Part shown: positions 22,388 to 31,592 of the stretch, piece after piece
Layout of the letters: each line of letters opens with the position of its first letter
Numbering within the stretch: the stretch's first letter is position 1
Origin: Comamonas phosphati
GTDB taxonomy: Bacteria; Pseudomonadota; Gammaproteobacteria; Burkholderiales; Burkholderiaceae_C
Assembly (NCBI RefSeq): GCF_014637085.1
Contig: NZ_BMEU01000012.1
Coordinates: 1-64,000, forward strand
DNA: 64,000 nt
Reading direction: 5' to 3'
The notes under the pieces: generated by a model
Told to the model about the DNA's origin: nothing
Database searches by the model: none
The model's input: the letters and a program-made list of their open reading frames with translations, nothing else
Made by a program: the position numbers and the translations under genes

Positions 22388-24055
22388 ATGCCCTCGATGC
22401 CGACCTCTTCGACCGACTCCCGCAGCAACACTGCTTCACCAGCCGAGCAGGCGCTGGATTTTGATGTGCTCATCGTGGGCAGCGGGCTGGCGGGCCTGAC
22501 CGCCGCGCTGCAGCTGGCCCCCACGCGGCGCGTGGCGCTGCTCACCAAGCGCGGCCTCAATGACGGCGCCAGCGCCTGGGCCCAGGGCGGCATCGCGGCC
22601 GTGCTGGCCGAGGACGACAGCTTCGACGCCCATGTGCAGGACACGCAGGTGGCCGGCGCCGGCCTGTGCGACCTGGCCGCCACGCGCTTCGTGGTGGAGA
22701 ACGCCCCCGCCGCCATCGCCTGGCTGCGCAGCCTGGGCGTGCCTTTTTCGCAAGAGGATGGCCAGCCCGGCGAGCTGCACCTGACGCGCGAAGGCGGCCA
22801 CAGCGCGCGGCGCATCGTCCACGCCGCCGACGCCACGGGCGCGGCCGTGCAAAGCAGCCTGCTCGCGCAGCTGCGCGCCACGCCCAACATCACCGTGTTC
22901 GAGCAGCACACGCTGCTGGACCTGATCACCGCCCGCAAGCTGGGTTTGCCCGGACCCGACCGCTGCCTGGGCCTCTACGCCCTGGACGAAGCCGGCGACT
23001 GCGTGCGCAGCTTGCGCGCGCCGCACACCATCCTGGCCACGGGCGGCGCGGGCCAGGTCTACCTCCACACCACCAATCCCGGCACCGCCACGGGCGACGG
23101 CATTGCCGCGGCCTGGCGCGCGGGCTGCCGCGTGGCCAACCTGGAGTTCATCCAGTTCCACCCCACCAGCCTGTGCCATCCCCAGGCCAGCAGCTTTCTG
23201 ATCAGCGAGGCCGTGCGCGGCGAAGGCGGACAGCTCAAATTGCCCGACGGCACGCGCTTCATGCCGCAGCACGACGAGCGCGCCGAACTGGCGCCGCGCG
23301 ACATCGTGGCCCGCGCCATCGACTTCGAGATGAAGAAGCACGGCCTGGACTGCGTGCACCTGGACATCTCGCACCAGAGCCCGGAATTCCTGCAGGCCCA
23401 CTTCCCCAACATCAAGGCGCGCTGCGCCGAGCTGGGCATAGACATCACGCGCGACCCGATTCCCGTCGTGCCCGCCGCCCACTACACCTGCGGCGGCGTG
23501 CTCGCCGATCTGGCGGGCCGCACCGACGTGCCCGGCCTCTACGCTCTGGGCGAGACCGCCTGCACCGGCCTGCATGGCGCCAACCGCCTGGCCAGCAACT
23601 CCCTGCTCGAATGCATGGTGTTCGCGCGCGCGGCCGTGCAGGCCATCGCCGCCGCGCCAGCACCGGACGCGGCGCTGCCGCCGCTGCCCGCCTGGGACGA
23701 GAGCCGCGTCAGCGACGCCGACGAACGCGTGGTCATCTCCCACAACTGGGACGAGTTGCGGCGCTTCATGTGGGACTACGTGGGCATCGTGCGCACCGAC
23801 AAGCGCCTGGAACGCGCCGCGCGCCGCATTGCACTGCTGCAGGGCGAGATCGCCGAGTTCTACGCCCACTTCCACGTCAGCCGCGACCTGCTGGAGCTGC
23901 GCAACCTGGTGCAGGTGGCCGAGCTCATCGTGCGCTCGGCCCAGCTGCGCCGCGAAAGCCGCGGCCTGCACTTCAACCGTGACTGGCCGCAGACCGCTGC
24001 GCCCACGGCGCCCACCATCCTCGTGCCGCCGGCGCCGAGGTCTGCCCGGGCCTGA
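22388..24055 (+). CDS. nadB: L-aspartate oxidase
   Basis: This FAD enzyme oxidises L-aspartate to iminoaspartate, the first step of de novo NAD synthesis, and supplies NadA. The 555-residue protein starts with a 25-residue low-complexity leader. The Rossmann motif is DVLIVGSGLAGLTAAL. The family motifs ASAWAQGGIAAVL, EGGHSARRIVHA, GEGGQL and GLHGANRLASNSLLE are present, and the C-terminal helical domain is complete. nadA lies about 6 kb away on the other strand. Confidence 0.96.
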   Translation: MPSMPTSSTDSRSNTASPAEQALDFDVLIVGSGLAGLTAALQLAPTRRVALLTKRGLNDGASAWAQGGIAAVLAEDDSFDAHVQDTQVAGAGLCDLAATRFVVENAPAAIAWLRSLGVPFSQEDGQPGELHLTREGGHSARRIVHAADATGAAVQSSLLAQLRATPNITVFEQHTLLDLITARKLGLPGPDRCLGLYALDEAGDCVRSLRAPHTILATGGAGQVYLHTTNPGTATGDGIAAAWRAGCRVANLEFIQFHPTSLCHPQASSFLISEAVRGEGGQLKLPDGTRFMPQHDERAELAPRDIVARAIDFEMKKHGLDCVHLDISHQSPEFLQAHFPNIKARCAELGIDITRDPIPVVPAAHYTCGGVLADLAGRTDVPGLYALGETACTGLHGANRLASNSLLECMVFARAAVQAIAAAPAPDAALPPLPAWDESRVSDADERVVISHNWDELRRFMWDYVGIVRTDKRLERAARRIALLQGEIAEFYAHFHVSRDLLELRNLVQVAELIVRSAQLRRESRGLHFNRDWPQTAAPTAPTILVPPAPRSARA

Positions 24056-24174
24056 CACCTATGCCCATGCGCGCGGCCTCGTCATCCCTGGCGGCGCGCT
24101 ACCGCGCATCGCATAGACTCGCCAAAATTTTTCCCTAACCACTGCCCTTCTTGCCGGGCACAGAGAGAGACATC

Positions 24175-24555
24175 ATGTTCCGCACCCTGCTCAAGTCCAA
24201 GATCCACCGCGTCAAGACCACGCAGTGCGAGCTGCATTACGAAGGTTCCTGCGCCATTGACGAGGACCTGCTGGACGCCGCCAACATCGCCGAAAACGAA
24301 CAGGTCCATATCTGGAACGTCGACAACGGCGAGCGCTTCGTGACCTATGCCATCAAGGGCCAGCGCGGCAGCGGCATGATCTCGGTCAACGGCTCGGCCG
24401 CGCGCCGCGCCTGCGTGGGCGACCTGCTCATCATCGCGGCCTTCGCCCAGGTGCATGAAAATGATGTGGCCGAGCACCAGGCCCAGCTGGTCTTCGTGGA
24501 CGAGCAAAACCACAAGGTCGAGCTGCGCCACAAGGTACCCACCCAGATGCTCTGA
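24175..24555 (+). CDS. panD: Aspartate 1-decarboxylase (proenzyme)
   Basis: The 126-residue pyruvoyl enzyme makes beta-alanine from aspartate for pantothenate. Self-cleavage should occur between Gly24 and Ser25 in [10 protein letters not shown], and Ser25 becomes the pyruvoyl group. Tyr and Lys/Arg active-site contacts ([16 protein letters not shown]) are present. Start [12 protein letters not shown] follows a GAGAGAG site. panB and panC lie about 8 kb downstream, so the pathway is split. Confidence 0.97.
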   Translation: MFRTLLKSKIHRVKTTQCELHYEGSCAIDEDLLDAANIAENEQVHIWNVDNGERFVTYAIKGQRGSGMISVNGSAARRACVGDLLIIAAFAQVHENDVAEHQAQLVFVDEQNHKVELRHKVPTQML

Positions 24556-24603
24556 GCGCTTTCGCGCGCCGCAGCATCCCGTTTTACGCGAGAGGAGATC
24601 GCC

Positions 24604-24963
24604 ATGCCCCATCTGCACATCGAATACACCGACAACCTCACCGGCCTGAACGAGCGCGAACTGATGCGCGAACTCAATGCCGTGGTCTGCGCCCACCCCA
24701 CGGTGCCCGACGAAGCCGACGTCAAGGCCCGCATCGCGCGCCTGTCGGACTTCTATATCGGCAACCAGCCCGACAACCGCGGCTTCGTGCACGTGCAGCT
24801 GCAGCTCATGGCCGGCCGCACCGAGCAGGCCAGGAAGGAAATGTCGGACGGCCTGGCCGCCGTGCTGCGCCGCCTCGTGCCCCAGCCCGCGGGCCTCATG
24901 GTCCAGCTCAGCGTGGATGTGGCCGAAATGGACAAGGCCACCTACTACAAGGGCCGCCTGTAA
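24604..24963 (+). CDS. 5-carboxymethyl-2-hydroxymuconate isomerase-type tautomerase
   Basis: The 119-residue protein belongs to the CHMI branch of the tautomerase superfamily. It begins MPHLHIEYTDNL, so Pro2 becomes the N-terminal catalytic proline after Met removal. The size and C-terminal MDKATYYKGRL fit CHMI. In homoprotocatechuate degradation this activity is HpaF, but no other genes of that pathway are adjacent, so the physiological substrate is open. AGGAG lies six bases before the start. Confidence 0.85.
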   Translation: MPHLHIEYTDNLTGLNERELMRELNAVVCAHPTVPDEADVKARIARLSDFYIGNQPDNRGFVHVQLQLMAGRTEQARKEMSDGLAAVLRRLVPQPAGLMVQLSVDVAEMDKATYYKGRL

Positions 24964-25063
24964 TCCGGGCCCTCGCCATGCCCCCCGCCGCGCCCCGTGC
25001 CGGCGGGCATTGTTCCTGCGGCGCCCGGCGGCGGCGCGGCGCATGGGATAAAGTCCGGCGACC

Positions 25064-26281
25064 ATGACTGCGCCGCACACGCCCCCTCCAGCCCGCCGAC
25101 CCACCCGCTCTGCCCCCTGGCTGCTGGCCCTGAGCCTGATCCTCATCGCCTGCAATCTGCGCCCCGTGTTCGGCAGCCTCTCGGTGGTGCTGCCCGAGAT
25201 CATGCGCGACACCGGCCTGTCCTCCACGGGTGCCAGCGTGCTGACCACGCTGCCCATTCTGTGCCTGGGCATCTTCTCCCTGCCCACGCCGGCGCTGTCG
25301 CGCCGCTTCGGTGCCGAGCGCGTGCTGCTGCTCGCCCTGCTGCTGATTGCCGCCGGCACGCTGCTGCGCGCCCTTGGCAGCATCCCGGCTCTGTTCATCT
25401 CGGCCGTGCTGGCCGGCGCCGGCATCGCCATGGGCAATGTGCTGCTGCCCGGACTGATCAAGCGCAGCTTTGCCACCAGGGCGGCCTTGATGATGGGCCT
25501 CTACACCCTGGCCGTGTGCGCGGGCGCCTCGTCGGCCGCGGCCTTCACCGTGCCCATGGAAATGCACTGGTTTGGCGGCATCTGGGCCCATGCGCTGGCC
25601 GCCTGGGCGGGCCTGGCGCTGTTCGCGCTGCTGGTCTGGACGCCCCAGGCCCTGCGCGCCGCCCCCGTGGAGACCGATGCCGCCGCCCACGCAGGCAGCC
25701 TGCTGCGCTCGGCCCTGGCCTGGCAGGTGACCTTCTTCATGGGCCTGCAGTCGGCCCTGGCCTATATCGTCATGGGCTGGCTGGCGCCCATACTGCGCGA
25801 GCGCGGCATAGACGGCGAGACCGCCGGCTACCTGGTCGCGGCCTCCATCCTCATGCAGCTGGTGGCCAGCCTGTTCACACCACCGCTGGCCGCGCGCCTG
25901 CCCAACCAGCGCGGCTTTGCCCTAGTCTTGTCGGTCATGATCCTGGCGGCCTTCCTGGGCCTGCTGTGGGGCCCGCTGGGCGCCCCCATGTGGGCCTGGG
26001 CCGTGCTCCTGGGCCTGAGCCAGGGCGGCTCCTTCGCGCTGGCGCTGAGCCTGATCGTCATGCGCAGCGGCAATATGCAGGCCACGGCCCAGCTGTCGGC
26101 CATGGCCCAGGGCTGGGGTTATGCGCTGGCGGCCTGGGGCCCGCTGCTGGTGGGCCTGCTGCGCAGCATGACCGGCAGCTACAGCTCCTCGGTCTGGCTG
26201 GTCGTGCTGCTGTGCGTTGCCACGGCGATCGCGGGCTGGGGCGCGGGCCGCAATCTGCTGGTGCAGACAGCAAACTCCTGA
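25064..26281 (+). CDS. MFS transporter, CynX/NimT family
   Basis: The 405-residue inner-membrane protein has about 12 TM segments starting LLALSLILIACNLRPVFGSL. The motif CNLRP in the first helix and LPILCLGIFSLP in the second are typical of the CynX/NimT subgroup, whose members carry cyanate, nitroimidazole or other small anionic or aromatic compounds. The substrate is not predictable here. No operon partner is evident. Confidence 0.88.
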   Translation: MTAPHTPPPARRPTRSAPWLLALSLILIACNLRPVFGSLSVVLPEIMRDTGLSSTGASVLTTLPILCLGIFSLPTPALSRRFGAERVLLLALLLIAAGTLLRALGSIPALFISAVLAGAGIAMGNVLLPGLIKRSFATRAALMMGLYTLAVCAGASSAAAFTVPMEMHWFGGIWAHALAAWAGLALFALLVWTPQALRAAPVETDAAAHAGSLLRSALAWQVTFFMGLQSALAYIVMGWLAPILRERGIDGETAGYLVAASILMQLVASLFTPPLAARLPNQRGFALVLSVMILAAFLGLLWGPLGAPMWAWAVLLGLSQGGSFALALSLIVMRSGNMQATAQLSAMAQGWGYALAAWGPLLVGLLRSMTGSYSSSVWLVVLLCVATAIAGWGAGRNLLVQTANS

Positions 26282-26345
26282 AACAATAGCTTGTTGCACT
26301 TGACAGGTAACGATTTCCTATATTTTTTCATCTGAAATCTTTATC
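26282..26345. repeat. Degenerate dispersed repeat (ATAGC family)
   Basis: The AT-rich gap begins ACAATAGCTTGTTGCACTTG and ends TATATTTTTTCATCTG. It combines the ATAGCTTG core with a TTTTTCAT tail, as in other dispersed copies in this window. It is the only AT-rich block for several kilobases. Confidence 0.45.
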
Positions 26346-26371
26346 CATCAATCGCCAAAAGCTCCTGTTTC

Positions 26372-27043
26372 ATGAGCATTTTCGACTCTCCTTCGTCCAT
26401 CCGCGCACGCTGCCCGCAATGCCGGCGCGCGCTGCGCACCTGCGTCTGCGCGCTGGCCCGGGCCGTGCCGCACGCGGTGCAGGTGCTGATCCTCATGCAC
26501 CCCATGGAAGTGCACGAGGCCAAGGGCACGGGGCATCTGCTGCACCTGTGCCTGCCGCACAGCCGCCTGCTGGTGGGTGAACGCTTTGACCCGGTGCAGC
26601 TGCAGCAGGCCCTGCAGGGGAGCTGGGGCGAGGCTGGCAACGCCCTCCCGCGCCACAGCCTGCTGCTCTACCCCGAAACAACGCAGCAGGACGCTGCCCT
26701 GGGCCTGGCGGCCGCGGCGCCGCCGCCGGCGCCCTGTGCGCCGCAGCGGCTGCGCCTGGTCGTCATCGACGGCACCTGGCGCAAAAGCCGCAAGATGCTC
26801 TACGCCAACCCGGCCCTGCAGGCTCTGCCGCGCCTGGCCCTGAAAGACGTGCCGGCCGGCCGCTATGCCATACGCAAGGCTCATCTGCCGGGCCAGCTGT
26901 CCACCTTTGAGGCCACCGCGCTGGCGCTGGCCCAGCTGCAGGGCTGGGCTGGAGAGGCGCCGGAGCACGCGCAACTGCAGTCAGTCTTCTCGGCCTTTAT
27001 CGCCCGGCAGGCCGCCCTGCAGGACGAAAACCGGAACCGCTAG
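26372..27043 (+). CDS. DTW-domain tRNA-uridine aminocarboxypropyltransferase
   Basis: The 223-residue protein contains the DTW domain of the TapT/TuaA family, which puts an aminocarboxypropyl group on uridine 47 in the variable loop of tRNAs. The signature is VVIDGTWRKSRKMLYANP, in which the classical D-T-W triplet reads DGTW. An N-terminal zinc-finger-like CPQCRRALRTCVC is conserved in bacterial members. MHPMEVHEAKGTGHLL is a further family motif. Confidence 0.9.
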   Translation: MSIFDSPSSIRARCPQCRRALRTCVCALARAVPHAVQVLILMHPMEVHEAKGTGHLLHLCLPHSRLLVGERFDPVQLQQALQGSWGEAGNALPRHSLLLYPETTQQDAALGLAAAAPPPAPCAPQRLRLVVIDGTWRKSRKMLYANPALQALPRLALKDVPAGRYAIRKAHLPGQLSTFEATALALAQLQGWAGEAPEHAQLQSVFSAFIARQAALQDENRNR

Positions 27044-27187
27044 GCAAAGAGTGGCCCGGACGTCCCGGCAGGCGCTTGAATCCTGCCCCAAAGCAGGCAT
27101 CACTTATCGGCGGCGCGGCCCAAGAGGCGGCGACGGAGGCCGCAGAAGCCATGGGCGGCCGAGCCCTGGAGCCGGAATGCATCCGAC

Positions 27188-27763
27188 TCAGTCGTCGACA
27201 TCGCTGTCGGCTTCGTCCTTGATGGCGCTGTTGAGCTCTTCCTGCACATGGGGCGGCATGCCCTGGTCCCAACCGTTGTCGTCGCAATAGGCGTAGATGT
27301 CGACCGGTTCTCCGGGAACGGGTTCGAGCATGATGGCCGGAATGGCCCAGGCCGCATCCTTGGCCGGCACGGCCTCGGCCGTCCAGTCGTAGCCCGGGTG
27401 CCGGGCATGGCCCGTGGGGGATGCCAGGTCGTTGCGCGGGTCCCAGCCTATGGAGGGCGCCACCAGATCGCCATCGGCAAAGCGCTGCTGCAGCGCCTGG
27501 ATCTGGTGCCAGCCCGTACGGTTGACTGACGGCACCTTCTCCTCGGCCGCGTAGTGCTGGTAGTAGGCCGGCTGCAGATACCAGTACAACGCCTTGGCCA
27601 CGGCGGGCTCCAGCCCGGGCTGCTTGATGATCCAGTCCACCAGCGCGCCGTTGCCGTCGTAGTTCATGGTGCAGACCGCGGCCAGCCATTGCACGGGCTT
27701 GGCATCGGCCAGGAATTCCTGCATCAGATCCAGATACAGCGCATCAAAGTCCTCGTCTTCCAT
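27188..27763 (-). CDS. DUF4274-like hypothetical protein
   Basis: The 191-residue acidic soluble protein starts MEDEDFDALYLDLMQEFL. The central part, MNYDGNGALVDWIIKQPG followed by EPAVAKALYWYLQPAYY, resembles DUF4274-type domains in which a short Asn/Asp-Gly motif precedes two helices. That match is from memory and tentative. No signal peptide, membrane segment or catalytic motif is visible. It is convergent with the DTW gene. Confidence 0.72.
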   Translation of the reverse strand: MEDEDFDALYLDLMQEFLADAKPVQWLAAVCTMNYDGNGALVDWIIKQPGLEPAVAKALYWYLQPAYYQHYAAEEKVPSVNRTGWHQIQALQQRFADGDLVAPSIGWDPRNDLASPTGHARHPGYDWTAEAVPAKDAAWAIPAIMLEPVPGEPVDIYAYCDDNGWDQGMPPHVQEELNSAIKDEADSDVDD

Positions 27764-27816
27764 GGTGCCGTCTCCGTGGTGTGAACGTTGAGGCCATTGT
27801 GTCACGCGCACCGCAG

Positions 27817-28446
27817 TTAATACTCACTGATCAGCTGTGCATCCAGCCAGCCGCGCAGGCTGTTGACAAAGGCCCAGGCCTCGACGCGCGGCAGCTCGCC
27901 GACATGCACCACGCGCTCGCTCACGCGGCCTTGGGACAGCGCCAGCGCGCGGCCCACGCCGGGCAGCAGGCCGCAGGCCAGCGGCGGCGTCACCCAGCGG
28001 CCGTCCAGCCGCATGCAGACATTGCCGCGCGTGGCTTCGGTGATCTCGCCGTTTTCGTTGTGCAGCACCACGTCGAACACCTGGGCGTTTTGCGGGCTGA
28101 AAGCGTCGTAGTGCGCGCGGCGGGAGGTCTTGAAACGCACGAAATCGCCTTGCGCCACGCTGTTGGCAATGGGCTGCCGCGCCATCTCCAGCCACACGGG
28201 CGTGGCCGATGGCGGCAGGGGCACCACCGCAATCTGCACCTGCCCCTGGGCGCCCAGCGCCAGCCGCACGCGCCAGTCGCCGGTTGCATGCATTCGCTGC
28301 AGCGCCTGCATCTGGCCTTCCAGCGCCGCCTGGTCCAAGGGATAGCCGAAATGCCGGGCCGCTATCTGCAGCCGCGCCCAGTGCAGAGGCCAGTTTTGCC
28401 AGCTGCCGTCTTTCAGGGCCAGGGTTTCCAGAATTTCAAAGTCCAT
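27817..28446 (-). CDS. pabC: Class IV aminotransferase (aminodeoxychorismate lyase-like)
   Basis: The 209-residue PLP fold type IV protein should release pyruvate from 4-amino-4-deoxychorismate to give p-aminobenzoate for folate. FKTSRRAHYDAF carries the expected PLP lysine, and NENGEITEATRGNVCMRL and LACGLLPGVGRALAL are family motifs. It is shorter than typical PabC, a form often fused to or paired with PabB. Its ATG overlaps the pabB stop by one base (TGATG), so translation is coupled. Confidence 0.9.
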   Translation of the reverse strand: MDFEILETLALKDGSWQNWPLHWARLQIAARHFGYPLDQAALEGQMQALQRMHATGDWRVRLALGAQGQVQIAVVPLPPSATPVWLEMARQPIANSVAQGDFVRFKTSRRAHYDAFSPQNAQVFDVVLHNENGEITEATRGNVCMRLDGRWVTPPLACGLLPGVGRALALSQGRVSERVVHVGELPRVEAWAFVNSLRGWLDAQLISEY

Positions 28447-29645
28447 CACATCCTCAAAAAACGCTGCTTGTGCCGCCATTCCTGCCACTCGGCTTCGGCC
28501 GTGGCGCTGGCCGTGATGCCGCTGCCTATGCCGCAGCGCAGCTCCTGCCCCTGCATCACCACGGTGCGGATGGGCACGTTGAACGTGGCATGGATGCGCC
28601 CTGCTCCGCCATGCTTCCCATCCGCAGGCCGCACCAGCCCCAGCGCACCGCAATAGATGCCGCGCGGCTCGGGCTCCAGTTCCCGGATCAGCCGCATGGC
28701 CTGGCGCTTGGGCGCCCCGGTGATCGACCCGCAGGGGAAAAGCGCGGCGAAGACATCGCGCAGGCGGGTGCCGGGCCGGGTGCGGGCCTCCACGTCCGAA
28801 GTCATCTGCCAGACCGTGGGCAGGGGCTCGGCATGGAACAGCCGCGGCACCTTGACGCTGTGCGGCACGGCGATGCGCGACAGGTCGTTGCGCAGCAGGT
28901 CCACGATCATCACGTTCTCGGCCCGCTCCTTGGGCGAGGCGCGCATGGCCCGCACGCGCTCTTCGTCTTCCTCGGGCGTGGCGCCGCGCGGTGCCGTGCC
29001 CTTCATGGGGCGCGTGAGAATGCGCTCGCCGTCCCAGTCGAAGAACAGCTCGGGCGAGACCGACAGCGCCTGCATGTCGCCGCTGTCGACCATGGCCGCG
29101 TAGCCGCCGGGCTGGGCCCGGCGCAGGCGGGCAAACAGGGCATGGGCGGTCTGCTGCGCGGTCAGCCCCTGCGGACCGCGCAGCCGGCCTGGGAGCTGCG
29201 AGGTGTAATTGATCTGGTAACAGTCCCCGGCCGCGATCGCCGCGTGGATGCGGGCCACGTCGGCATCGAAGCGCGAGCGGCCGTCCGGCTCCTGCGGCCA
29301 TTGCACATTGAGCACGGGCTGCGGCAAGGCCTCCGCTGCCAAGGCCTCCGGTGCCTCGTGCACGCCAAACCAGGCCAGGGGCGGCCGGCCGGTGCCAGGG
29401 GCGGGCTCATGCACCGCGCCGACGTAAGCCTTGTCCAGGCCGGCCGCTGCCTCATAGGCCAGCCAGCCCACGCACCAGCGGCCGCTTTCCGCGGCCCGCT
29501 GCACGGCATCGAGCACGGCGGCAACCTGCTGCGGCTCGTAGGCCGCCAGCACCTGAACCGGCGGCGCAAAACCCCATTGCAGCCGGCCGGCGCCGGCATC
29601 CCGGGAGTTGGAGAAATCGATGACGGAGGAGTACAAGAAAAACAA
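28446..29645 (-). CDS. pabB: Aminodeoxychorismate synthase component I
   Basis: The 399-residue chorismate-using enzyme makes aminodeoxychorismate with a glutamine amidotransferase (PabA, not in the window). Conserved blocks are GDCYQINYTSQL, SPELFFDWDGERILTRPMKG, ERAENVMIVDLLRNDLSRI, LFPCGSITGAPKRQAM and GIGSGITASA. There is no good ATG. TTG 29645 and TTG 29636 are both in frame, and the second has GAGG ten bases upstream and is better placed. Confidence 0.92.
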   Translation of the reverse strand: MFFLYSSVIDFSNSRDAGAGRLQWGFAPPVQVLAAYEPQQVAAVLDAVQRAAESGRWCVGWLAYEAAAGLDKAYVGAVHEPAPGTGRPPLAWFGVHEAPEALAAEALPQPVLNVQWPQEPDGRSRFDADVARIHAAIAAGDCYQINYTSQLPGRLRGPQGLTAQQTAHALFARLRRAQPGGYAAMVDSGDMQALSVSPELFFDWDGERILTRPMKGTAPRGATPEEDEERVRAMRASPKERAENVMIVDLLRNDLSRIAVPHSVKVPRLFHAEPLPTVWQMTSDVEARTRPGTRLRDVFAALFPCGSITGAPKRQAMRLIRELEPEPRGIYCGALGLVRPADGKHGGAGRIHATFNVPIRTVVMQGQELRCGIGSGITASATAEAEWQEWRHKQRFLRM

Positions 29646-29671
29646 GCCTCAAATGCACAGCTGGCAAGGGC

Positions 29672-29720
29672 AAGCAGCTATCAAAACAGGTTTGCGCCGG
29701 CAAGTATGCATCCGGGCCGC
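29672..29720. repeat. Degenerate dispersed repeat (ATAGC family)
   Basis: The gap between pabB and nadA contains AAGCAGCTATCAAAACAGGT, the reverse complement of the TGATAGCTGCTT-type core seen at 56187. The rest of the gap is unremarkable. Confidence 0.5.
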
Positions 29721-29774
29721 AAGCAGCGGCGGCCCTGCTTCAACCGGTGTTGCGCAAGTCGTGGACGTCCTGCG

Positions 29775-30971
29775 TCACGCCGCGCCCAAATGCGGTACCA
29801 GGTGCGATACCAGGTGCGGCACCTGGGCCGTCGCCGCCTGCCGGCCCTGGGCCTTAAGGGCCGCCGTGAAGCCCAGCATGCGGTCTATGGGCAGGCGTGC
29901 CCGCTCCACCAGAGCGGCAGGCACGTGGATCGCATTGTCCCCGGTTTCCAATACCCTCAGCACGTCGGCCAGGCCGTTCATGGCCATCCACGGGCAGTGC
30001 GCGCAGCTCTTGCAGGTGGCGCTGTTGCCGGCCGTCGGCGCTTCCATGAAGCGCTTGTGCGGCAGCAGTTGGCGCAGCTTGTGCAGCAGGCCGTTGTCGG
30101 TCGCCACGATGAACTCCTGCGCATCCATGCTCGTCGCGGCCTGGATGATGCCGCTGGTCGAGCCCACGGCATGCGCCATGGCCACGATCTCGGCCGAACT
30201 CTCGGGGTGCACCAGCAGCTTGGCCCCGGGATGCTCCTGCATCAGCGCCTGCAGCTCGAAGGCCTTGAACTCGTCGTGCACGATGCAGGCGCCGTTCCAC
30301 AGCAGCATGTCCGCCCCGGTCTGCTCCTGTATGTAGCGGCCCAGGTGGCGGTCGGGCGCCCACAGGATCTTGTGGCCGGCTTCCTTGAGGGCGGAGACCA
30401 CTTCCAGCGCGCAGCTCGAGGTCACCACCCAGTCGGCCCGCGCCTTGACCTCGGCGCTGGTGTTGGCATAGACCACCACGGTGCGGTCCGGATGCTGGTC
30501 GCAGAAAGCCGAGAACTCCGCGGCCGGGCAGCCCAGGTCCAGCGAGCAGGTGGCGTCCTGGTCCGGCATGAGCACGGTCTTCTCGGGCGAGAGGATCTTG
30601 GCCGTCTCGCCCATGAAGCGCACGCCGGACACCACCAGGGTCTGCGCCGCATGATCGCGCCCGAAGCGCGCCATTTCCAGCGAATCGCTGACGATGCCGC
30701 CGGTTTCCTCGGCCAGGTCCTGCAGGTCGGGGTGCACGTAGAAATGCGAAACCATCACCGCGTTGCGCTGCTTCAGCTCCGTGCGGATACGCTCCTTGAG
30801 CCGCTGACGCTCGGCGGGCGCGGGTTCGACCGGCACGCGCGCCCAGGCATGGCGCGTGGTGCAGACAGCGGACTGCGGCTCGGCCTGGGCCCACTGCGGC
30901 AACTCGTATTCGACGGCCTTCTGCGTGGCCTGGTGGGCGAAATGGGAGCGCGCGGGCGCCGCTGTCAGCAT
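29775..30971 (-). CDS. nadA: Quinolinate synthase
   Basis: The 398-residue [4Fe-4S] enzyme condenses iminoaspartate with DHAP to quinolinate. Cluster cysteines are expected in [27 protein letters not shown] and [30 protein letters not shown] and SSCALEV are conserved. The ATG at 30971 has GGAGGAG five bases upstream. The C-terminus ends in three 4-residue repeats ([12 protein letters not shown]) from a 12-bp tandem repeat at 29791-29826, outside the conserved domain. Confidence 0.96.
   Translation of the reverse strand: MLTAAPARSHFAHQATQKAVEYELPQWAQAEPQSAVCTTRHAWARVPVEPAPAERQRLKERIRTELKQRNAVMVSHFYVHPDLQDLAEETGGIVSDSLEMARFGRDHAAQTLVVSGVRFMGETAKILSPEKTVLMPDQDATCSLDLGCPAAEFSAFCDQHPDRTVVVYANTSAEVKARADWVVTSSCALEVVSALKEAGHKILWAPDRHLGRYIQEQTGADMLLWNGACIVHDEFKAFELQALMQEHPGAKLLVHPESSAEIVAMAHAVGSTSGIIQAATSMDAQEFIVATDNGLLHKLRQLLPHKRFMEAPTAGNSATCKSCAHCPWMAMNGLADVLRVLETGDNAIHVPAALVERARLPIDRMLGFTAALKAQGRQAATAQVPHLVSHLVPHLGAA
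29791..29826. repeat. 12-bp tandem repeat, three units, at the nadA 3' end
   Basis: Units are TGCGGTACCAGG, TGCGATACCAGG and TGCGGCACCTGG. They encode VPHL, VSHL and VPHL at the C-terminus of quinolinate synthase. The length is a multiple of three, so copy-number change keeps the frame. Confidence 0.85.
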
Positions 30972-31146
30972 GGGGTCTCCTCCGTTGCCATGGGCCGCTT
31001 TTTGTGGAGCGCGGCCAAATTGAAAGACGGGCAGCATACAGTCACATCAGCGACAGACGCAAGCCGCATCCCTGCAACAAGGCAGAAACCCCTTCAGAGA
31101 ACCTTCACCCCATGACCTGGCCCCCAGGAGGAAAGCATGCCCCGGA

Positions 31147-31461
31147 TCACTTGCCGCTCACGCGCAACGATTCGTACCGGGTTACGGCTTCCCGATAGGC
31201 AGGGCCTGCCAGCAGGCGCTGGTATTCGGCATAGGCCACGCGGTACTCAGCACTTTGCCCCGACTCCACATAGCCCGTGGGCGAAGGCAGATAACCCAGG
31301 CCCGAGCGCTGGAACATTTCCAGATCGGCCAGTACCTCGGCACGGCTTCTGGCGGAGGCTGCCATGCCATCGCCGGAAGGCTGGGGAACACTCTGGGCCA
31401 TGGCAGCAGCCGAGCCGGCAGCCACGACCATGGCAACAAACAAGCTGGTGAGAGGGCGCAT
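31147..31461 (-). CDS. DUF4148-like secreted protein
   Basis: The 104-residue protein has a cleavable signal peptide (MRPLTSLFVAMVVAAGSAAAMAQ begins it, AMA-QS being the likely cut). The mature part has SRAEVLADLEMFQRSGLG, the pattern of DUF4148 proteins that are abundant in Burkholderiales. It probably works in the periplasm; the role is unknown. AAAGGA lies seven bases before the ATG. Its -35 side faces the Crp/Fnr gene. Confidence 0.82.
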   Translation of the reverse strand: MRPLTSLFVAMVVAAGSAAAMAQSVPQPSGDGMAASARSRAEVLADLEMFQRSGLGYLPSPTGYVESGQSAEYRVAYAEYQRLLAGPAYREAVTRYESLRVSGK

Positions 31462-31592
31462 TTTCAATCCTTTGGGCTCACCGAAACGTCCAGGGAATCT
31501 GTCGCGCTGCGGCAAGGATTGAACTATGTACTGACATTTATCGATAGTCTGTATGTTTTCTCACGCAAAAAGCAATTTCGCGCCGCCGGCAG

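Noticed and set aside
16700-24060. Direct repeats between genes as a CRISPR array
   Set aside because: Copies are about 78 bp, palindromic, kilobases apart and not regularly spaced; no cas gene is present.
28209-31115. A 968-codon plus-strand open frame opposite pabC, pabB and nadA
   Set aside because: It is an antisense shadow of high-G+C genes, rich in His/Arg/Gly/Leu, with no domain. The minus-strand genes have complete motifs.
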